The position numbers were made by a program, and so were the translations under genes. Below the pieces are notes generated by a model. The model saw only the letters and a program-made list of their open reading frames with translations, was not told the origin of the DNA and ran no database searches. Below are positions 13,785 through 27,156 of a stretch of 64,000 nucleotides of DNA, piece by piece. The stretch's first letter is position 1, and the number at the start of each line of letters is the position of its first letter. Source of the stretch: Epiperipatus broadwayi. Taxonomy: Eukaryota > Onychophora > Udeonychophora > Euonychophora > Peripatidae. The stretch covers positions 6,590,501 through 6,654,500 of the forward strand of contig JAQFVV010000030.1 in assembly GCA_028023455.1 (NCBI GenBank), read 5' to 3'.

Positions 13785-14875
13785 ATTAAAAAAACGTTGA
13801 ATATTATTCATCTATAACATGTTAAATTTCATTCAAAAATGAGCAAATAAACTCATGCATAAAAAAGTGGTATATTTTTGTAAAATGTTAGTCACATCTG
13901 GTATATTGTCTCTATAAACATTTACTGTGATGTTAAAAGCTTAGTTAAAAAGCTGTATACGGACAATTTTTTTTATATGACAGTGTCTGTGAAATAAAAG
14001 CAATAAAGATAAGTATCATTCTGATAACACACACATTTAAGAATAATTGCATGTGTAATACTCTCCAAAATCACATAGTTGAAAAATTCCAAACACTATC
14101 AAGGTAACAAAGTGATAGCTTTTGACGATAGGTTTCGGTGACAGTAACAATGTTCTGACTTTTTAAGAACGAAAAAATATTTTATGTAGAGCTGAAGATT
14201 TCTAATATTAGTACCAAAAATGTTATGATGAAATTAACGCAACATTCTTCACTCACGAATCTTCTAAGCATTCATCACCAAAGGACACGTCAAAAAGATG
14301 GGGAAATTTCTGATAAAAGTTTATAAGCAACCTGAATGTAATTAATATTATTAACGAGAAAGAAAAGTAACAATAGTGAAATTGGACTCTGATTTCATAT
14401 TATGAACATTTGAATTAAAAACAGATTATTGTATATAAAATGATATAAATGATTCAAAATGACTTCATTATATTGAAGTGAATAATGTACTGAAGTATAC
14501 TATATCAAAAGTGATATAGGTAAAAATGTGCTAGTAGAAGTTAGTTACAATGCAAAGTAGAGAATAACTGACTTATATGTGAAGTCACATAACTTCCACA
14601 AAAGCTTCGTTAGTGAAAGAGACAGATATGTCAAATATATGATCATATAATAACATAATAAATCAATTTGTCTTCTGTTAATGAAAGATTCTACCAATAG
14701 ATTTCTAGTTCTACAGCCATACTCTATGATATAAAATAAACTGATAGTACAAGATTCAGAAAATTTAATACTTTTGAAATTTCAAGCATTAAACAATAAG
14801 CTATTAAAGCAATTACGAAAAAAATTATTATGATAATTTCTAGATTACATTAATTTTATTTGAATAGTCTTCTAA
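13785..14875. other. Unassigned AT-rich sequence
   Basis: No recognisable feature. Confidence 0.45.
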
Positions 14876-14889
14876 TATTATTTATATTA

Positions 14890-15014
14890 TTAAAACAGGC
14901 AAAACTCTCCATACAGCGCCACTCAGTGCACTACTGTGTGGAGAGTTTTGCTTGTTTTAATAACAGTTATAAGCAAGCATAAGAAATGGTGATCATGTGA
15001 TGTTTAGTGGTTTA
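14890..15014 (+). mobile_element. Family A short foldback
   Basis: Inverted copies of AAACAGGCAAAACTCTCC, joined within a few tens of bases, are followed by the family 3' end (AAGCATAAGAAATGGTGATC, then ATGTGATGTTTAGTGG). A perfect 13-bp direct repeat ATTATTTATATTA flanks it (14877-14889 and 15015-15027). The ribozyme is absent. Confidence 0.85.
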
Positions 15015-15029
15015 ATTATTTATATTACA

Positions 15030-15490
15030 ATGGGCATTATCAGTAACAGAAATTATTAACACAGTTCATTATCTAATACGGTTGTATTTGCATTTTTTCC
15101 TTTAAGTTAAATTGAAGTACTGAAAAATCTATTTCCAAGTCATTATTTGATATTACTTTTTAAACAGATATATTTTACAAAAGACTATTTTAAAGTTTTA
15201 TGTTTGACATTGATTTTATGTAGTGACTTGGTGATGTTTTTTTTTTGGAACTAGATTTATGACATTAATCTATTTAGCTTTACTTTCATTACTATTATTA
15301 TTTTCATAGTTAGTCTTATTAATCCATACATTTACTTTGGAATTCACTTCCAGTGTTTACATTTCTTATAAATCCTCAAGCAATATTATTTTTACTTTGA
15401 TATCATCAGAATCTTAAAAAATCTCTTTATTAATAAATGTGTCATTTTCAAGAAGTATAATAACTAATCTTTCTTATTGCATTGCCAAAT
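15030..15490. other. Unassigned AT-rich sequence
   Basis: No recognisable feature. Confidence 0.45.
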
Positions 15491-15496
15491 GTATAT

Positions 15497-15840
15497 TATA
15501 TAATACTAAATCATCCATGCACTTTACTACTGTTACACAATGCTTTATTTATCACTGTCTTTTACAGTTTCAATTGCGCCAGCAATCTTCTTCAGAACTT
15601 TATATCTCCTAACTTCAATTGAAGAAGATTGCTGGGGCAATCGAAACTGGAAACTGTTTACTACCCTCTTTTACAGTTTACAGTTTCCATTGCCCCAGCA
15701 ATCTTCTTCAGAAATTTACATTTTTAAATTTCAACTAAAGAAGATTGTTGGGGCAATCAAAACGATAAACTGTAAAAGAGGGTGGTAAATAAAGCATTGT
15801 GTAACAGTAGTAAAGTGCATGGATGATTTAGTATTATATG
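15497..15840. mobile_element. Foldback element, family F, four hammerhead-like cores
   Basis: Outer inverted arms (TACTAAATCATCCATGCACT and complement) enclose two smaller inverted pairs. Each pair carries the core CTGAAGA-A-GATTG...CAATY-GAAAC, on alternating strands at about 15560-15600, 15615-15650, 15675-15715 and 15735-15765. Stem bases vary in a compensating way relative to family E (GACTG/CAGTC). No stem I is evident. A nested duplication of the inner palindrome is the simplest origin. Confidence 0.7.
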
Positions 15841-15844
15841 ATAG

Positions 15845-16435
15845 ATGTGTCATTTACGGTTTTAATGAATAAATCACTGAGTAGAAGCAACTCATGCCAA
15901 ACAATGAACAGAAACTGAGAGAGCACGGAAAATGCCATAGAGAAATGCCACTATCACTATGAAGTATCTCATGATGCACAAATAAATGATTACCAATAGT
16001 AGTCTAATAGAATTAATATTTTTGCTAATAGCTTGAGGATTTAACAGCTCCTTCTTATATATTTTAAACTTTTCTGTATATTATAAATGTTTTTCTGTAT
16101 CATATATTAAGATTTTGGAAGATTTATGGTATTGGAATATTTTTATGATTTAATTTTCAAATATATATCCAGAAATCTGCCAACCTTGCTTGACCATGAT
16201 AGATGCAACATATAAAATAATACTTAGAAAAAAGTTTGTAGTTTACAGAGATAAAACTCAGTGTTTAACAAATGAAAATGTTCAAAAATAGAATCAGTAT
16301 AACTGATCAGTGATATAACAATATTTAAGAAGTGGACAGCAAAACTCATCATCATTATTATCAGCCAACAAGCAATGAAAGAATAGAAATATGATTCACA
16401 AAGTCAAACTCTCATTGACACAGTTAGTTTAGTGA
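15845..16435. other. Unassigned AT-rich sequence
   Basis: No recognisable feature. Confidence 0.45.
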
Positions 16436-16439
16436 AACT

Positions 16440-18000
16440 TATTTTTAATTATTATTTTCATTTAAAAATCAACCAGAAATCATTAGTTTTTGAACCTGTT
16501 ACTCCCACCATCATTAATAGTATTCTGCCGTATGAACAGGTCCAGAAAGAAATCATATCACAAGTTCATTTACTTCTCCAGTCCATTCTCTTCATTAAGC
16601 AGATCTTTAATTCCATACATCTCTTCCCATCTCTTGTATCATTCAGCAAGGTCAAACTGTTTTGTCTTTTCTTCTTGTTTTGATTTACCATTCCTTCCAA
16701 AACATGTTTCATTAAATTATTCTTCCTTCTTAATATATACACAAGCTTCTTATTCTATCTCTAATTTCTTCAATAAAACTTCTTTTTTCATTTACTCTTT
16801 CCAAAACTTCATTTGTCATTTTAATCATAAAACTAGTTTTCACCATCCTTCTCCATGACCACATCTCAAAGGTTCTCAAATTGTTTCCAATTTTTTAATT
16901 CATTGTCTAAATTTCACAATCATACAATAGAACATTCCACACATAACATTTAATTAATCTTTTTCTTAATTTTCATTTGCCAATGTTACTTTGTTCAAAC
17001 TTCATTTTACTTCTTCCATCCTCAATCAATCAACCACCCAAATATCTCAATCCATATACCTATTGAACTATATTATTATAAATTTTAACTTGTATTCTTT
17101 TTGTATTCCTCCCTATCCATAAACATTTGATTTTCTCAATATTAATCTTCATTCCATAGTCTATATATTCTTCATTCAATTTATTCAACATATTATGAAA
17201 ATTCATTTCACCTTCAGCTATAAGAGACATATCATCTGAAAATTTTATACATTTAATTATTTTATCTCCAATATTAGCTCCATATTTCAAATATTTATCT
17301 AATGTGTCTTCTAAATAAATTTTAAAGAGCACAGATGACATGTGACAATCTTTCCTAACTCCTTTTTCTATATTCACTTTGTCAGTCTCATTATTTCTAT
17401 AGATTTCTTCTTTTTTGCAATTAGAATCATTATAGTTCTTAAAAAAATCTTTAGGCCAAACTCCACTATTATATATCAAATTGCAAAATCCAACTATTTC
17501 CTCCATATTCTATAGGTATATTAAATCTGACAGTTTTACCATTTTTCATTTTTTAATCAATGTTATTACTTCATCTGTCAGTATATATGTCCATATTTTA
17601 TAATCTACTTCAACATCTTCATAATTAATTGCATCATTTTCTTTTCTAAATAGATATTGAAGATATTCTTTCATCTTTTTAATATATTATTGCTATCAAT
17701 TAATCCTTTTCCATTCTTATTAGCTATTTAATTTCTTAATCATTTCTTTTTTTTCCAAATGACATTTCTAATTCTATGAAATACTAGATTATATTTTTTC
17801 ATCTATTGAAGCAGTTTTATTTCTCTACATTCTTGTTCCAATAATTTTTTTTTTGCTAAATATGTTCCTCTCTTTAGTTCATTATTAATTTGTCTATATA
17901 CCCTTTGCCCTTCTTCTGTACTGATATTCTTTTATTTTCTCGGTACTTCCATCTTTTCCAACATACCTTCTATTATCCAGGATTGTTTAGTTTTCTTTAA
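16440..18000 (-). pseudogene. Non-LTR retrotransposon reverse transcriptase remnant
   Basis: The minus strand encodes a broken reverse transcriptase. From 18000 downward there are stretches like YRQINNELKRG, then LIDSNNI, MKNGKTV, and at 17060-17506 a longer open piece with 'GVWPKDF', 'KVNIEKGVRKDCHMSSVLF' (finger/palm), the catalytic box as 'KFSDDMSLIAEG' (FADD-type, here FSDD) and 'GMKINIEKIKCLWIGRNTKR'. About 130 residues that should lie between 'GVWPKDF' and 'VNIEKGV' are missing. The C-terminal part (17060 down to 16440) continues in shifted frames with 'WTCSYGRILL' near the end. It is RTE-like in layout but a different subfamily from the 47.5 kb copy. Inactive. Confidence 0.75.
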
Positions 18001-18019
18001 CCAAATAGTTTATATATAT

Positions 18020-18520
18020 ATATATTGCTGTTTTTAATATTCCACTACTGTGCTAAATTATGCAATAGACAAGTACCAAATAATAATGTTAAAAATAATT
18101 GCAAATTGATTTAATTTATATAGAAATTAATCAAAATAACTGTGAAATAATTTATAAAAATACTATTCAAAGTTTGACATCACATCCAATTGTGTAAAAA
18201 ACAACAACAAATTAGATAAATATTTCACAAAGTTGAAATAAAATTTTCATTATTAATTGTCTGATTTCTATGATTTTGGATATAAAAAAATAATAATAAT
18301 TGATAAATAGTTGTATTATGAGTAGGAACATATATGATAAATTATGCATTATACTTATTCTCTTTTTCTTAGAAGGAATATCTTTGTTTATATTTAAAAC
18401 AATAATAAAACTATTAAAATTCTCTTTTTTTAATATCTGATGGTATATAAAAGAAATAAATATTTATTTTTAATGGTTCTACATTTTAATTATTTTGTTT
18501 AATCTTGTTTCTATGAGTTT
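18020..18520. other. Unassigned AT-rich sequence
   Basis: No recognisable feature. Confidence 0.45.
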
Positions 18521-18523
18521 TAA

Positions 18524-18623
18524 GATCAAGCGTTGGTGGCCTAGTAGTTAGCATAGCTGCCTTCGAAGCAGCTAGCCCGGTTTCGCTTCCCGGTCAATGC
18601 ATTTGACGTATGAAAAAAAAAAA
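18524..18623 (+). mobile_element. tRNA-derived SINE
   Basis: Same family as 10190-10293: GCGTTGGTGGCCTAGTAGTT at the A box, a shortened T arm (GTTTCGCTTCCC), CAATGC, TTTGACGTATG and a poly-A run. No clear target duplication. Confidence 0.8.
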
Positions 18624-18629
18624 GAACCA

Positions 18630-19195
18630 AAGGCTGAGACATAGTTGACTTCTTTGATCACTGATACTTGAAATGCAGTATCTAATCTTGACTTTGAAAA
18701 CAAAAGATCAGTAACTGATTTATAAGCTCATGTATTATTCAAAGTTCAAACTACTAAAAACTATGAATAATATTATTCTTTAAAAAATATAACAAACTTT
18801 AATAAGAAAAATCCCTGGAGACAGAATATTCCACCTGTCTCTACTTAGCCATTTTTAAATTGCTGAAATACCATTTATTTTATTTAAAACTTTTAAAATA
18901 GCATTTTGAAGGAACATTTGGTTTTGCTTAACTTTTTTGAAGTATTTTTTACTTTATTTTTTGCAATCATTTTTTATTTTAATTTTAAAAGTAAAAATAA
19001 AGCTTTTAGAATAATTTCAAATTAAAATTAGAAATAGTTATTTAAAAAATATTTTAAAAAATGAATGCATTTATTATTTTTAAATGGAAATAAATTTTGA
19101 TATATAGCCTCTGTCTGCTAAATGAACTAACTTTTGCAGGCAGTGATGTGGCTAGAATTATTTTTTTTAAATATTTATTACATATATCTTAATAA
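18630..19195. other. Unassigned AT-rich sequence
   Basis: No recognisable feature. Confidence 0.45.
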
Positions 19196-19200
19196 TTTTA

Positions 19201-19645
19201 TTTAACACTCTTTAATTTAATGTTCTTACTTATGGATCTGAGACTTGGACGCTTAATAGAAGAGCAATACAGAGACTCCAGACCACTCAAAGAAGTATGG
19301 AGAGATGCATGTTGGGAGTAACAAGAAGAGATCGAAAACGCAATGTATGGGTAATAGAACAAACAGGTGTTACTGACCTCATTGAAAAAATTAAAAGATT
19401 GAAGTGGAGCTGGGCTGGACATATTGCTAGAAGAGATTATAATAGATAGACTATTGAAATCTTAAACTGGATTCCAAGAGATTGTAAAAGACCCAGAAAG
19501 AGACCACACGTGAGATGGATGGATGAAATAAGAAAGTGTGCAGGGATGATATGGAGAAGAGAAGCTAAAGATCAGAAAAGATGGACTGAACTTGAAAAGA
19601 CCTTCATCCTGCAGTGGATTGATAATGGTTGATGATGATGATGAA
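19201..19645 (+). pseudogene. RTE-like LINE, 5'-truncated 3' end
   Basis: Encodes the C-terminal tail of an RTE-clade protein: FNVLTYGSETWTLNRRAIQR, then 'RDRKRNVWVIEQTGVTDLI', 'RLKWSWAGHIARRD', 'RPHVRWMDEIRKCAG' and 'EKTFILQWIDNG' before a stop near 19632. One stop codon interrupts it after 'DYNR'. The element ends in a short TGATGATGATGATGA tail, typical of RTE elements, which have simple-repeat tails rather than poly-A. It is the most intact of the RTE 3' ends in the window. Confidence 0.85.
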
Positions 19646-19649
19646 TTTA

Positions 19650-20260
19650 ATGTTCTGCCATTGAAACACCACTAAGATCAAGGGACCCATATATATTACC
19701 TTGGTTTGCTTCACAATAGATATTATTTGATTTCGTGTACTTTTCTTCAAATCAATAAAGATACTTTTAAACACTTTCTTCCTCTTTAATTTTTTCTCTT
19801 AATTTATTATATCTTCTCACTAACTTTTCTAACACTATATAAGCATTTCAATTTGTGTGTTTTTTTTTTAATATATTATTATCCTTTTCACACACACACA
19901 CATACAGTTTTGTATATATATATTAAAAATTACACTACATTTTGTGAAAAGACTTGATTTGAGAAAACTACATTTTTCTGTTTGAAATTTAAGATTTTGG
20001 GTTAGAGATAATATCTAAAAATACAGTATTACAAAGCATAAGCAGAAAAGTTAAATCGGTTAAAGATGAAGATTCTTACATACCTGTAATAATGTACTAT
20101 AGACATATTTGAATTAACTTTAAGATTTATATTTAAAGTTTTTAAAAATGTAAATTTTTAATATAGTAAAAATATTTATTTATGTATTTAGTAAAATATG
20201 ATCTCAGTAAAAATGTATTTGCCAAAAAGCATGGCATTTATAATGTGAAACTGTATAATA
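19650..20260. other. Unassigned AT-rich sequence
   Basis: No recognisable feature. Confidence 0.45.
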
Positions 20261-20262
20261 AG

Positions 20263-21031
<769 letters not shown>

Positions 21032-21034
21032 AAT

Positions 21035-21600
21035 AATTGGCATAACTTAATATATATATATGTAATCTTACAATTGAATATTTATAAATACAATAATTAG
21101 ATATACTGAAGCAGTCAGATCTGAGTTCGATCCTAGCTTCATGACATCTAGCCATAAGCCCACTTCAAACCCTAGTATTAACCTTAAATTTCCGATGCAA
21201 TGGGGCTTTATACGTTCAATCCACGCTAATTTCCATAAAGAAAAACTATTACATAAATGTGTGTTAAAATTAATTCGTTTGAGTTTAAATTAATCAATGC
21301 TATTAATAAATTCATGATAAAATTATTCATGAATTTATATATATTACAACTGCGTGGATTGTGCATATATATTTATAAACATTTAAATATATATAATTGT
21401 TCGAAAGTTTCATTGCGTCGGGAATGTTTTGATTTTACTTTAAATAATTTGTTAAAATTTTTAGTGATTAAAAGATACATTTTTTCGATAAGCTTTCAGA
21501 TTTTCCCTTTCCAAAACAATGGGTAAAGTTTTATTAATTAGAAAAAAAGATAAGTATTTAAAATGTAAGGATTTCCTAATTAAAATAATTTTTCTGATTT
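21035..21600. other. Unassigned AT-rich sequence
   Basis: No gene is supported. Confidence 0.4.
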
Positions 21601-21603
21601 TAA

Positions 21604-21633
21604 GAATTCATTTTCTAATTAGAAAATGAATTC
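21604..21633. repeat. Perfect 30-bp palindrome
   Basis: GAATTCATTTTCTAA joined to its exact complement, centred on CTAATTAG. No spacer. Function unknown. Confidence 0.9.
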
Positions 21634-21669
21634 AGAGTTAATGAGTTTGAAAGCTTTATCGAAGGAATG

Positions 21670-22080
21670 TATCTAAAAATAACTAGTAGATTTTGTGACA
21701 TTGATAATGAAAGAAGTGCTAGCCCGAAGGCATCAGATACAGTATAAATAGCTCTGAAAAGTTTGGAGAAGAAGAAGCCATCTTTGTTGTAGAGAAGTGC
21801 CAGTAAAATCTGTGCATCTTAAAATCATGAATTCAAATAGTGTTCATAGCATGGTGAGTGGCTAAAACATCAGGAATCTGGCTACGGTTCCTGAAGTCCC
21901 CTGAAAATCTTCGATGAGCCTGCTAAATCCTTTCTGGACCAATTGTGCTGCTAAAATCACGAAAAATCAAATAAAATGCTGTTCAAGTAATCGACCAAAT
22001 GCGTGCTTATGTTTTACCAACCCGGACGTGTAAACTAAGGAACCAGCCCCGGAAGAAATGGTAATATATTTCCATAATGA
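21670..22080 (+). other. Possible solo LTR or promoter-like segment
   Basis: Less AT-rich than its surroundings. It has TATAAATAG near 21743, a purine-rich stretch, a splice-donor-like ATGGTGAGT near 21851 and a polyadenylation-like AATAAAATG near 21970. This order resembles a long terminal repeat followed by leader sequence. No partner LTR and no gag or pol frame are visible, so this is a weak suggestion only. Confidence 0.2.
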
Positions 22081-22084
22081 ACCG

Positions 22085-23800
22085 TAACTTTCTGGACAGT
22101 TTCAAACTTTACTTTACACTCCCTTTAAGAGCTCTTATCATTCTTTAATGCAAATCTGTACAAAACTTTCTTTTATTTATGCTTTTTAAATATATAGTAA
22201 TTCTCTCAACCTCTATCTTTAAATTTAACTTTCCTTTCTTACGATGGCGGTTCATTTACTATATTATATATATTTATTGTGTGATTTTTTTAATGTCATT
22301 TATTTTTAATTATATACCAATAATCCTTTGACTCGATGAGCCCCTTTTTCCATTTGACTTAATGCAAATAATATAATATTAAGTCTGACAGTAATTCTCG
22401 CCCATTAGAACTAGATTTATACAGATCTATCAATCACCGAGTCGAAAGAAATTATTAAATGTTTGCTATTTTTATAATTGGCTAATAATAAATTATTAGC
22501 TCTGTTTCTAATCTATGCTCCAGCTATTATCTCTTGTTCATCAATATTTGGTTATTTATATATAATATTAAAATGTTTTTGCAAAGGGTCGATAAAGGAA
22601 TTAATTAAATATATTCTAATTCAAATTTCTGTTACTTTCTATTAAGATTCAGGGAGGGCACAATGTTTGGGGCATAACTAATATAATTTTATAAATGCTT
22701 TAAATAATTTTAGTTAAAAGCTCGTTTGACTTTAATTAATTTGATCAAGTCATCATGTAGAGCATTCTATAATAAATTGGGTTTTATTATTCAAACAGTG
22801 ACTATCAAGTCATCGTCTTTGAACGTTGCTGGCATAGGGCAATCTTTTCGCTTCATAGGCTTGTCAGTGGTAATATTACTGTTGTTTTAATTATAGAGGA
22901 AGAAAGCACTTACCTCCCCTGCTCATGTTATATTTGAAACACCAAAGGTTCGTAGTTATAACTCGGCCTGGCTTTCCCCATGTTCAATGTCTACTTAAAG
23001 AGCAGTAAGACTTGTGTTATCCAAGCCACCACACTACTTAAACCACTGACCAGCGATTATCTTTCCTTTTCATTTATAGCTCATAATTCATAAGCACCGT
23101 TACCTCTCTGTTCCAGTAAAGCCCACTCTTATGCTTGTAATTCGTGATGAAGTGATTTCAATTAAAGTCAAACAAATTCTCAGTTATCTCAAATTAAATA
23201 AGTTTTCTAATAAAGGTTAAAGTTATGCCCAAAATACATATCTTGCTCTTCATGAATAGATTTGCGAATGTGAAAATAAATCTCACATTCTTCTGTATAA
23301 AATAAGAATCATAATTTCCTTTACAACTGAATACCTTTATCTGCCTTTATTTTTTTGTTGGGGGCATAAAAAAGAGTTCTTCCACATTGTTGAATAATAC
23401 TCATTGTAAAAAAAGAAACCCCCTTTTTTTTAAAAATTAAAAACTTTTTTAAAGGGAGAGGGGATAAATATAATCCTCATTTAAAATTAAAAAAAACCAT
23501 TAATATTATTATTAAAATATTTTATTAACACACTTGGTTTCTTAAGTCTTTTATTCAATAATTATTTTAATGTTAATGTGCTGTCTGTGTTATCTTTCAT
23601 TAATTCATTATCCGATATTAGTGTCAGTTCAGGGGTCTCTAATCATCACCAACCATTGAGCTAGTTTCTTGGCGCATAGCACTGTGCTGTCAATTTAGAT
23701 CATTCATTGATCTGAGCTGGTGAGTTGGGTTTGAATTCAGTTTGATTCGGCTGAGTTTGGATCCGACTTGCAGTTTAGGTGGTGGACGTTTTTCGACTGG
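22085..23800. other. Unassigned intergenic sequence
   Basis: No gene, RNA or known repeat is supported. A less AT-rich stretch at about 22800-23130 and another at 23600-23800 have no long open frame. Confidence 0.4.
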
Positions 23801-23804
23801 TACA

Positions 23805-24100
23805 ATACGTAAAGTAAAACTTTAAAAAATTTTATCCACTTAGGAGTGCTTTCGACTGTCCTCATAGTCTTTGTCAACTAACACTTTGAAAGACTAACCT
23901 TCCAACAATTCTGTGATCTTAATGTTTGATGCTTTTCTGTTAATAATACAAACAAGACTTAATTAACAGACAGACAGCAAACATTAAGATCACAGAATTG
24001 TGGGAAGGTTAGCCTTTCAAATTGTTGGTTGACAAAGACAATGAAGATAGTCGAAAGTACTCCTAAGTGGATAAAAAATTTTAAAGTTATACTTTACATA
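23805..24100. mobile_element. Foldback element, family G
   Basis: Long arms (23805-23920 and 23975-24100) pair with few mismatches. The left arm carries, in minus orientation, a weakened version of the class core (TTGACAA-A-GACT...AGTC-GAAAG); the right arm carries the same in plus orientation. The hairpin stem is kept although the flanking core bases have drifted. Confidence 0.7.
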
Positions 24101-24104
24101 TATC

Positions 24105-24728
24105 TAATTACTGTATTTATAAATATTAAATTATAAGATTACTTATACAGACATCGAATTATAATATTATATATATCTAACTAAGGCAAACAAACCAGTC
24201 TGCCTCAAACTGTGAATAAGTAGTACTCTGTATATTAATAAGAATCAATTCCATTTTTAATACAGTGGGATATTTATTCATAGACTGAAGGGCTTTATCA
24301 ATTTCTAAACCTAAGCTGGTAGTGTTAGTCAAACAATAATAGTATTTTCTGCTTAACATCATTATACATATAGAGTGAATATGGTCTAAAAGACCTGTGA
24401 TCTCTGGATTTTTCATTAGTTTTTGGGTTGGTACAATTAATCAGACCCATTACAGCATCACCTCATTACTTTTTTGAGGAATGACTAGGAACGTGGGTTC
24501 AAACTTTCATTCATTATATGATAATCCCATTAGCACTGAACAGTACCTTGGGGCACAAGAAACTCAACCATGAGATTGCACTATTTATTTACTTATTGAA
24601 TTGACAAAGTGTAAGAGTAAGAATTAAAAGATAGGCTAAAGTTTGGAACTCAACAATATTTTATTTTAAGCAGAAATAATAATATAAATGCATCAATATT
24701 CTCCATATCAAATAATGAAATCTACCAA
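24105..24728. other. Unassigned AT-rich sequence
   Basis: No recognisable feature. Confidence 0.4.
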
Positions 24729-24740
24729 CTATAGAAATAC

Positions 24741-25275
24741 AGAGCAAAACTCTCCATACAGTATTGCCACCTTGTGCCAAACAGAGTAATCAATGGATGC
24801 CAGAAAGCTTGTGCATAAAATCCCTATCTAATGCCTACTCATCCAATATCCCCAGACTAGTTTCTGGCTTGTGGCCTTCGTAAGTGAGGAGCTTTGGATC
24901 TGAGAGCACTGCATCTAGATCTTAGGATCTAATGCAACCCTCTAGCAACCACATTTTATCTCTACTTAACTACAAAACTATGAGAATGAAATTGAAAATG
25001 CAAAAAATATTTTCAATCTAACCTCAATAGCTTATATAGTCATATGGGTCTGAACTCAGTTCAGCACCCATACATTTTGGTGTCTTTGGCTCTTTTACAA
25101 CCATAGCCACCACTATCCTATTAGGCAGGATTGGTGTTAAACCATTAAGCATCACATGATCACATTTCCTATACTAGCACATTAATTGTTGATAAACAGA
25201 GCAAAACTCTCCATACAGTATTGCCACCTGTGCTAAACAGAGTAATCAATGGATGCCATGTAATCATGTGATGCT
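24741..25275 (-). mobile_element. Family A retrozyme-like element, 1.2 tandem units
   Basis: A full unit plus a second partial copy in direct orientation: AGAGCAAAACTCTCC starts at 24741 and again at 25198 (period 457). The ribozyme region lies at 24841-24900 on the minus strand, but its core reads CTTACGA (G5 changed), so it is probably dead. The element is flanked by an 11-bp direct repeat TATAGAAATAC (24730-24740 and 25276-25286). Its unit also holds the run AACTGAGTTCAG and TTAGGATCTAATGC shared with other A copies. A tandem partial dimer between target duplications fits insertion of a copy made from a circular or multimeric RNA. Confidence 0.85.
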
Positions 25276-25502
25276 TATAGAAATACAAATGAAAATCATT
25301 GATAAGGAATTTAATATAATTTAATCTGAAAATAATAATCTGAAAAGACAATGAATATTGAGCAACAAGGGCTCTGAAAGCGCTAAATCTGTAAATCAGA
25401 ATATATAGACAAAAGCCTACAAATTATTACATAAAAAGTTTTATTAAATACAATATAATGACTTAAAATTTTTCAATACACTCTAATTTTCATTTCTCTA
25501 TT

Positions 25503-25682
25503 ATAGGATATATGAGCACAGACTTTCAGATGACCCATCACTCTCCACTCTATCTAATAACACTGATACACTCAAGCACATATTAGATAGAGTGGAGAGT
25601 GATGGGTCATCTGAAAGTCTGTGCTCATATACCCTATATTACATATATAGACACAGGTATATAATAAGCCTGTGTTTCAGTT
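25503..25682 (+). mobile_element. Family K short foldback
   Basis: Inverted arms (ATATGAGCACAGACTTTCA and complement) without a ribozyme. The right arm extends to the K terminus, a hairpin ACACAGG...CCTGTGT followed by TTCAG. Flanked by an 11-bp repeat ATTTCTCTATT (25492-25502 and 25683-25693). Confidence 0.85.
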
Positions 25683-25694
25683 ATTTCTCTATTT

Positions 25695-26038
25695 TAAAAT
25701 TATCCCCCCCCCCCCACACACTTTCCTTATGTCTGATTGATGTTTTAAATTACATCATATTGGAAAGAAAAAAAATTAATAATCAAATAAAATTTCATAC
25801 AACATATATAAGATTGCATATACTGTACTTAAATAAATGAGTAATTCATATTAAAGGAAAAAAAATTAGCATTAAACATAATAATTCACATTTAAACAGC
25901 TACATATCATTTCTTAATTTTAAGCATTACGATTTATCGTTTGTGACATATATATATATCAAACAATCATAACAAGTTTATGTGTTATTGTAAGTTTAGT
26001 CTATTTAAATACTATCCAATTTTTGAAATATTTGTTGT
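25695..26038. other. Unassigned AT-rich sequence
   Basis: No recognisable feature apart from a short C run near 25706. Confidence 0.4.
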
Positions 26039-26039
26039 T

Positions 26040-26143
26040 TTTTTTCTCATGTGTCATAGCATCAGCCGGGAAGCGAACCCGCTAACCCGGAACAACTGCT
26101 TATAAAGCAGCTATCGCTGACCTCTCGACCACCAATGCTTGAC
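26040..26143 (-). mobile_element. tRNA-derived SINE
   Basis: Minus-strand copy: poly-A complement, CATGTGTCATAGCATC, T arm, anticodon arm and A box, ending at CAATGCTTGAC. Flanked by ATATTTGTTGTT (26028-26039 and 26144-26155). This is the 'TATGACACATG' subfamily. Confidence 0.88.
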
Positions 26144-26154
26144 ATATTTGTTGT

Positions 26155-26822
26155 TGTTTTTTTGGAAATCTGAATATAGTGTGCTCTTTTAAAGTTCACC
26201 GATCAATTGCTTCTGGCTGATTATTGAGTACATTTATTCTTTAGGCGCAATCGTCAGTTATTTTTCTTATTATTTCATGCTGGTCACAAATGATTAAGTC
26301 TATTTATTTTATTTTTATGTTGGCAATTCAATATATTATTCAGTTGTTTTCCGAGTTAGAATGGCTATCATTATTTTCAGTCAGTAGAATTTTGGAGGGA
26401 GTCAGCAACTGTCATTCCAACCTCTAGACAAGAAAAACATTTTTTACATAATTTATGGATATCACTTTTCTTTTCATACTAGTGTTGGATTTTGTATCTT
26501 TTTTCTTATGTGGAGCTACATATTACGGCAAAAATGAAAACCTATAGAGAAGCAATAATAGTTCATATCAAAGCAGTACAAACTTTTAGCTAGCTGGGTC
26601 ATTTCATAATTATTTTATGATCTTGAGGGATTCTCCTCCCACTGGCAAATATACAGCTTGCTATACTTAACTTCACTATGATACAAAGCTTCTGTTATAA
26701 GTACCTGATTCCTCCATTAACAAACTACATTCTGATTTAAATCAGTTATCTCAACCAATTTATAGATAATTGTCATGCTTTTAAAAAAACACGCTAATAT
26801 TTTGTTTTAATGATTTATAAAT
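26155..26822. other. Unassigned AT-rich sequence
   Basis: No recognisable feature. Confidence 0.4.
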
Positions 26823-26825
26823 GAA

Positions 26826-26927
26826 TAAGCTTTGGTGGCCACGTGGTCAGCACAGCTGCCTTACAAGCAGTTGTCCCGGGTTTGCGGTTCGCGTCCCGGC
26901 CGATGCTTTGACACATGGAAAAAAAAG
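26826..26927 (+). mobile_element. tRNA-derived SINE
   Basis: Full-length copy of the 'TTTGACACATG' subfamily with a good anticodon arm and CCCGGCCGATGC at the acceptor end, then poly-A. Confidence 0.85.
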
Positions 26928-27156
26928 TAATTGATATCACAATAATATTAATAAGACTTCATAAAATTACATTTTAATTATAATATTTTAATTATATAAA
27001 AAATTACTGAATATTAATTTTCTACGATAAAAATTTGAATATTAATTTTATTTTTAAAATTAAATAAAATGTGTATGATGTTGAAAGTGAGGTACACATA
27101 TTTCTATTATCAAAACTTTCTAAAAAAGATTTAGCATTGAATTATACATGATATCA

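Noticed and set aside
16490-16858. 122-residue plus-strand open frame
   Set aside because: It is antisense to the C-terminal part of the LINE remnant at 16440-18000; low-complexity S/F-rich composition.
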